Positions 47,166 to 49,637 of a stretch of 49,637 nt of DNA are shown piece after piece (position 1 is the stretch's first letter; the number at the start of each line of letters is the position of its first letter). Below the pieces are notes generated by a model. That model did not search any database and was not told the origin of the DNA. It was given only the letters and a program-made list of their open reading frames with translations. The DNA lies in contig JAQBNT010000209.1 of assembly GCA_028288445.1 (NCBI GenBank), positions 1 to 49,637 on the forward strand, written 5' to 3'. This stretch comes from Hymenobacter sp. Its GTDB lineage: Bacteria > Bacteroidota > Bacteroidia > Cytophagales > Hymenobacteraceae. Position numbers and translations under genes: made by a program.

Positions 47166-49130
47166 TTACCGCCAGGCTACGCGCAGGCTGAGCTGCCCGG
47201 CGCGGGGCGGCATGAGGCGGTAGGCATAGCTTTGGTAGGCCTGATTGGTGAGGTTGGTCCCTTGCAGCAGCACGGTGAAGGCCCACGCCGAAACGGGCCG
47301 AAACGTGTAGCCCAGATTAGCATTGAGCAGCAGGTAAGACGGCAGAAACTCCTGGGCATCGGCGGTGGTGTAGCGGTAGCCGGTGAGCTGCAACGCGGCC
47401 CCGGCCTGCCAGCCTCGCCAGGTATGGTCGGTGCTGAGGGTGGCGGCGTGCAGGGGCACGTAGGGCAGCTGCACGCCCACGGGGTCGGGGTCCTGGGCGT
47501 AGCCCTGCAGCTTGCGGGCCTGGGTGAAGGTGTAGGCCGCCCGCACCCGCATGCCGTGGATGGGCCGCCGCCAGCGGATTTCGGCACTGGTTTCGAGGCC
47601 TTGGGTGCGCACCTGGCGCAGGTTCTGGGGCGAGTAGCTGCCGGCGTATTCGGCAGCGGGCAGCCACTGCACCCAGTTTTTCACCGTTTGGCGGTAAGCG
47701 GTGATTTCGGCCTCCCACTGCACCGGCGTGGGCTGGGCGGGCTGTCCCTTGTAGGCCAGGCCGGCCTCGTAGCCGTCGCCGGTTTCGGGCAGCAGGTTGG
47801 GGTTGCCGCCGGGGCTCCAGTACCGCTCGTTGAGGGTGGGGGCCCGGTAGCTGCGGGCCGCGCTGGCCTTGGCGGTGATGTGGTGGGCGGGGCGCTCCAG
47901 CAGGGCCCACTCGGCCCCCAGGGCGGGCAGCAAGGGCGGGCGCTGCCCCGGCAGCAGGGCCTGGCGCAGCTGGGCGCTCAGGTGCAGGCGCGCAAATGGG
48001 TCGTAGCGGGCCAGCACGAAGCCGGCGCTCCGGTACTCGCTCAGGTTGCGGCCGTAGTCGGAAATCCGAGCATCGAACCGCTGGGTTTCCACTCCCGCGT
48101 GCAGGCCAAGCTGGCTGGTTAGCTGCGCCGTGTATTCGGCCTGCGCCTGGGTGGTGTACACCCGCGACGGGCTGGTGAGGTAATCGTCCCAGTAATCGAG
48201 GCCGTCATCAAACCAGGCCCCGCGCACGGCCCAGCTTTGCCGGGCCGAGATGGTGTGGCGGTAGCCCAGCAGCATGCGGCGGTTGCGGTCGCGCTGCATG
48301 GCGTGGCGGTTGGCCGTGCCCAGGCTGGGCTGGATTTCCCGCTCGGTATCGGTCAGCCAGACCGAGGCCAGCACTTCGCCCGCCGTGCCCACTCGCCAGC
48401 CCAGGTCTTCGGCCACGCTCCACTGGTGGCGCAGGGCGGCGTTCACCAACCGCCGGGTGCGGCCGGTGCCGGGCTCTTCGTAGGCAAAATCGTTTTGCGC
48501 GGTGCGGGCCGAGGCCGTTACCTGCGCGGCCACCCGCTCGTTGCTAAAACCGGCTTCTACATTGCCGCCCCACAGACCAAAGCTGCCCGCGTCGGCTTGG
48601 GCGCTGGCCCAGCCCTGGCGGCTCCAGCGCAGCGGCGACGACAGTAGTACGGCCCCGCCCACCGCGCCGCTGCCAAACGCCGCGCCGCCCGGCCCCAGCT
48701 GCACTTCTACCCGGCTGCTGGCGCTGGCGGGCAGGGTGGCGAAGTCGGATTCCCCGAGGGATGGTACGCTGATATTAAACCCGTTCCAGAGGACGGCCGT
48801 GTGGCGCGATGCCGTGCCCCGGATGGTGATGGTGGTGAGCTGGCCGGGCCCGTAGGTCTTGAAATAGATGGGGTTGCGGGCAGCCAGCACGTCGGCCAGC
48901 GTGCCGCCGCGCTGCTGGCTGAGCGTGGTGGAATCGACCAAAAGCCGGCGGCTGCCCACGGCAAACCGGGTGGGCCGGCTGGCGCGCACCTGCACATCGG
49001 ACAGCGGATGCACCACGTCCGTCAGGCCGGTTCCGGCTGGGGCAGGCGCTATCTGCGCTGCCGCCAACTGGCTCAGCAGCAGCAAGCCCGGCACCGGGCA
49101 ACTACGCCTGAACAGTAAAAAAAGCTGCAT
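47166..49130 (-). CDS. btuB: BtuB-like TonB-dependent cobalamin receptor
   Basis: A 654-residue outer-membrane receptor. A signal peptide ends near LAAAQ; the plug domain includes LADVLAARNPIYFKTYGPGQLTTITIRG and RVEVQLGPGGAAFGSGAVGGAVLL; barrel strands run to the end at LSLRVAWR. It lacks the SusC-type N-terminal domain. The cobalamin riboswitch upstream (49303-49492), with its own promoter, makes vitamin B12 or a related corrinoid the likely ligand; the sequence of the receptor alone would not prove this. The ATG at 49130 is used; a TTG three codons earlier is possible. Confidence 0.9.
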   Translation of the reverse strand: MQLFLLFRRSCPVPGLLLLSQLAAAQIAPAPAGTGLTDVVHPLSDVQVRASRPTRFAVGSRRLLVDSTTLSQQRGGTLADVLAARNPIYFKTYGPGQLTTITIRGTASRHTAVLWNGFNISVPSLGESDFATLPASASSRVEVQLGPGGAAFGSGAVGGAVLLSSPLRWSRQGWASAQADAGSFGLWGGNVEAGFSNERVAAQVTASARTAQNDFAYEEPGTGRTRRLVNAALRHQWSVAEDLGWRVGTAGEVLASVWLTDTEREIQPSLGTANRHAMQRDRNRRMLLGYRHTISARQSWAVRGAWFDDGLDYWDDYLTSPSRVYTTQAQAEYTAQLTSQLGLHAGVETQRFDARISDYGRNLSEYRSAGFVLARYDPFARLHLSAQLRQALLPGQRPPLLPALGAEWALLERPAHHITAKASAARSYRAPTLNERYWSPGGNPNLLPETGDGYEAGLAYKGQPAQPTPVQWEAEITAYRQTVKNWVQWLPAAEYAGSYSPQNLRQVRTQGLETSAEIRWRRPIHGMRVRAAYTFTQARKLQGYAQDPDPVGVQLPYVPLHAATLSTDHTWRGWQAGAALQLTGYRYTTADAQEFLPSYLLLNANLGYTFRPVSAWAFTVLLQGTNLTNQAYQSYAYRLMPPRAGQLSLRVAWR

Positions 49131-49138
49131 CCGAATCA

Positions 49139-49157
49139 AATTTTCCAGGAGAAAATT
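49139..49157 (-). promoter_or_regulatory. Hairpin just before the btuB start
   Basis: AATTTTC and GAAAATT pair around a 5-base loop on the minus strand, ending 9 bases before the ATG at 49130 and covering the weak GGA ribosome-binding-like bases. It could be part of the riboswitch expression platform. Confidence 0.4.
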
Positions 49158-49302
49158 CGATTCAAAATCTACCGTTAGTTGCCTTCAAGCTGAAGAAAAC
49201 CAGCGCCAGACCGAGGCCGAAAAACAGTTGTAAAGCGGGCCTGCCGAAACCGGCCCCTGTTCTCTTTCTCCATTCGTCCTCCGCGAATGCTGAACCTGTG
49301 AA

Positions 49303-49492
49303 TGTCCGGGCAGGTCTCCTGGCTTGCTTCGCCGAGCGGGCCGCCTTCCCATTTAGTCGATTGATAATCAATCAGCAAACAGTGGCATTTGTGGCCCGCC
49401 CCGATGTGAAGCGTACAGTTGCGGGGACAGCTCCGGCGTTGAACCGGATTCCCTTTTCAGCCGCGCCCCGCGATTGGGGTCTGGCACCTTGA
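49303..49492 (-). ncRNA. Cobalamin (AdoCbl) riboswitch
   Basis: The minus strand shows the canonical order of elements: GGTGCCAG start, GGGAATCCGGTTCAA, CCGGAGCTGTCCCCGC followed by AACTGTA, GCCACTGT, GGGAAGGCGG, and the B12 box AAGCCAGGAGACCTGCC at 49309-49325. This adenosylcobalamin aptamer reduces expression of downstream uptake genes when cobalamin is abundant. It lies in the leader of btuB, with a perfect -7 element upstream. Confidence 0.97.
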
Positions 49493-49497
49493 CGGCG

Positions 49498-49505
49498 CAA
49501 AGGTA
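49498..49505 (-). promoter_or_regulatory. Promoter -7 element of the riboswitch transcript
   Basis: Minus strand TACCTTTG, a perfect TAnnTTTG match, 6 bases upstream of the first riboswitch base. Confidence 0.65.
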
Positions 49506-49509
49506 CGGC

Positions 49510-49610
49510 GTAGCGTGGACTCTGCGAGTCCGCACGTGAGCAGAGCGGACGCGCTATCTGCTTGGCATCAGATGCTCGCTGTGCTCGCGAACTCGCAGAG
49601 TTCACGCTAC
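49510..49610. repeat. Inverted pair of REP-like elements
   Basis: The 24-base element at 49510-49533 begins GTAG and contains the palindrome GGACTC-TGC-GAGTCC; its inverted copy at 49587-49610 contains GAACTC-TGC-GAGTTC and differs at two bases, which are the two partners of one stem pair. A GTAG head plus hairpin in a head-to-head or tail-to-tail pair is the form of REP elements handled by RAYT (Y1-type) transposases. It sits directly upstream of the cobalamin promoter. No RAYT gene is in the window. Confidence 0.75.
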
Positions 49611-49637
49611 AACTTACCGGCGCAGGGTGAAACCGAC

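Noticed and set aside
1..49637. Prophage, conjugative element, toxin-antitoxin or defence island
   Set aside because: No integrase, capsid, relaxase, nuclease-methylase pair or toxin-antitoxin pair was recognised.

Overview
The window looks like chromosomal DNA from a GC-rich member of the Bacteroidota, most like Hymenobacter or a relative. The evidence is a SusC/SusD pair, a hybrid two-component regulator, a type IX secretion C-terminal signal, several TAnnTTTG-type -7 promoter elements, almost no Shine-Dalgarno sequences, and lipoproteins and proteins of Bacteroidota type. No phage, plasmid, integrase, transposase or CRISPR array was seen.

Layout. 1-956: an acyl-CoA dehydrogenase cut by the left edge. 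1205-5522: a polysaccharide-export trio, namely an outer-membrane export lipoprotein, a Wzc-like tyrosine autokinase and a PHP-type phosphatase. 5608-9147: an NAD-dependent epimerase-like protein, an 11-repeat TPR protein and a phosphosulfolactate synthase. 9306-12593: a large secreted protein with a type IX sorting domain. 12804-15685: bestrophin, DedA and shikimate dehydrogenase. 15847-18250: an ECF sigma factor overlapping a protein that joins an anti-sigma-like cytoplasmic part to a beta-barrel-like end. 18409-20448: uvrB.

20514-36807 is a polysaccharide utilization locus, all on the minus strand. In transcription order it holds a hybrid two-component regulator with a sugar-binding-protein-like sensor, a sugar-porter MFS permease, a fructokinase-like PfkB kinase, a GH32 enzyme, SusC, SusD, a GH65 enzyme and a GH3 enzyme. 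The first six match the known logic of Bacteroides fructan loci: bind and import at the surface, cleave to fructose in the periplasm, sense fructose, import it and phosphorylate it. The GH65 and GH3 enzymes suggest a substrate that also carries glucosyl or similar units.

37090-40205: tRNA-Gly(CCC), a small membrane protein, a GNAT acetyltransferase and two lipoproteins. 40298-42748: a B12-binding radical SAM protein whose interdomain linker is a 42-bp coding minisatellite. 42865-43577: two small membrane proteins. 43606-43803: a MITE-like long inverted repeat. 43865-45902: an HMA-like/AraC mini-regulator behind a membrane protein and a thioredoxin-like protein, then a tiny lipoprotein. 46068-49505: a cobalamin uptake unit, with a promoter, an AdoCbl riboswitch, a BtuB-like receptor and a YncE/DUF5074-like lipoprotein. 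49510-49610: two inverted REP-like hairpins.

The items most worth following up are the sigma/anti-sigma-barrel protein, the GH32-GH65-GH3 locus with its candidate operators, the tandem-repeat linker of the radical SAM protein, the slippage-prone Tyr tail of the kinase, and the two families of palindromic repeats. All calls come from reading the sequence; no database search was done.
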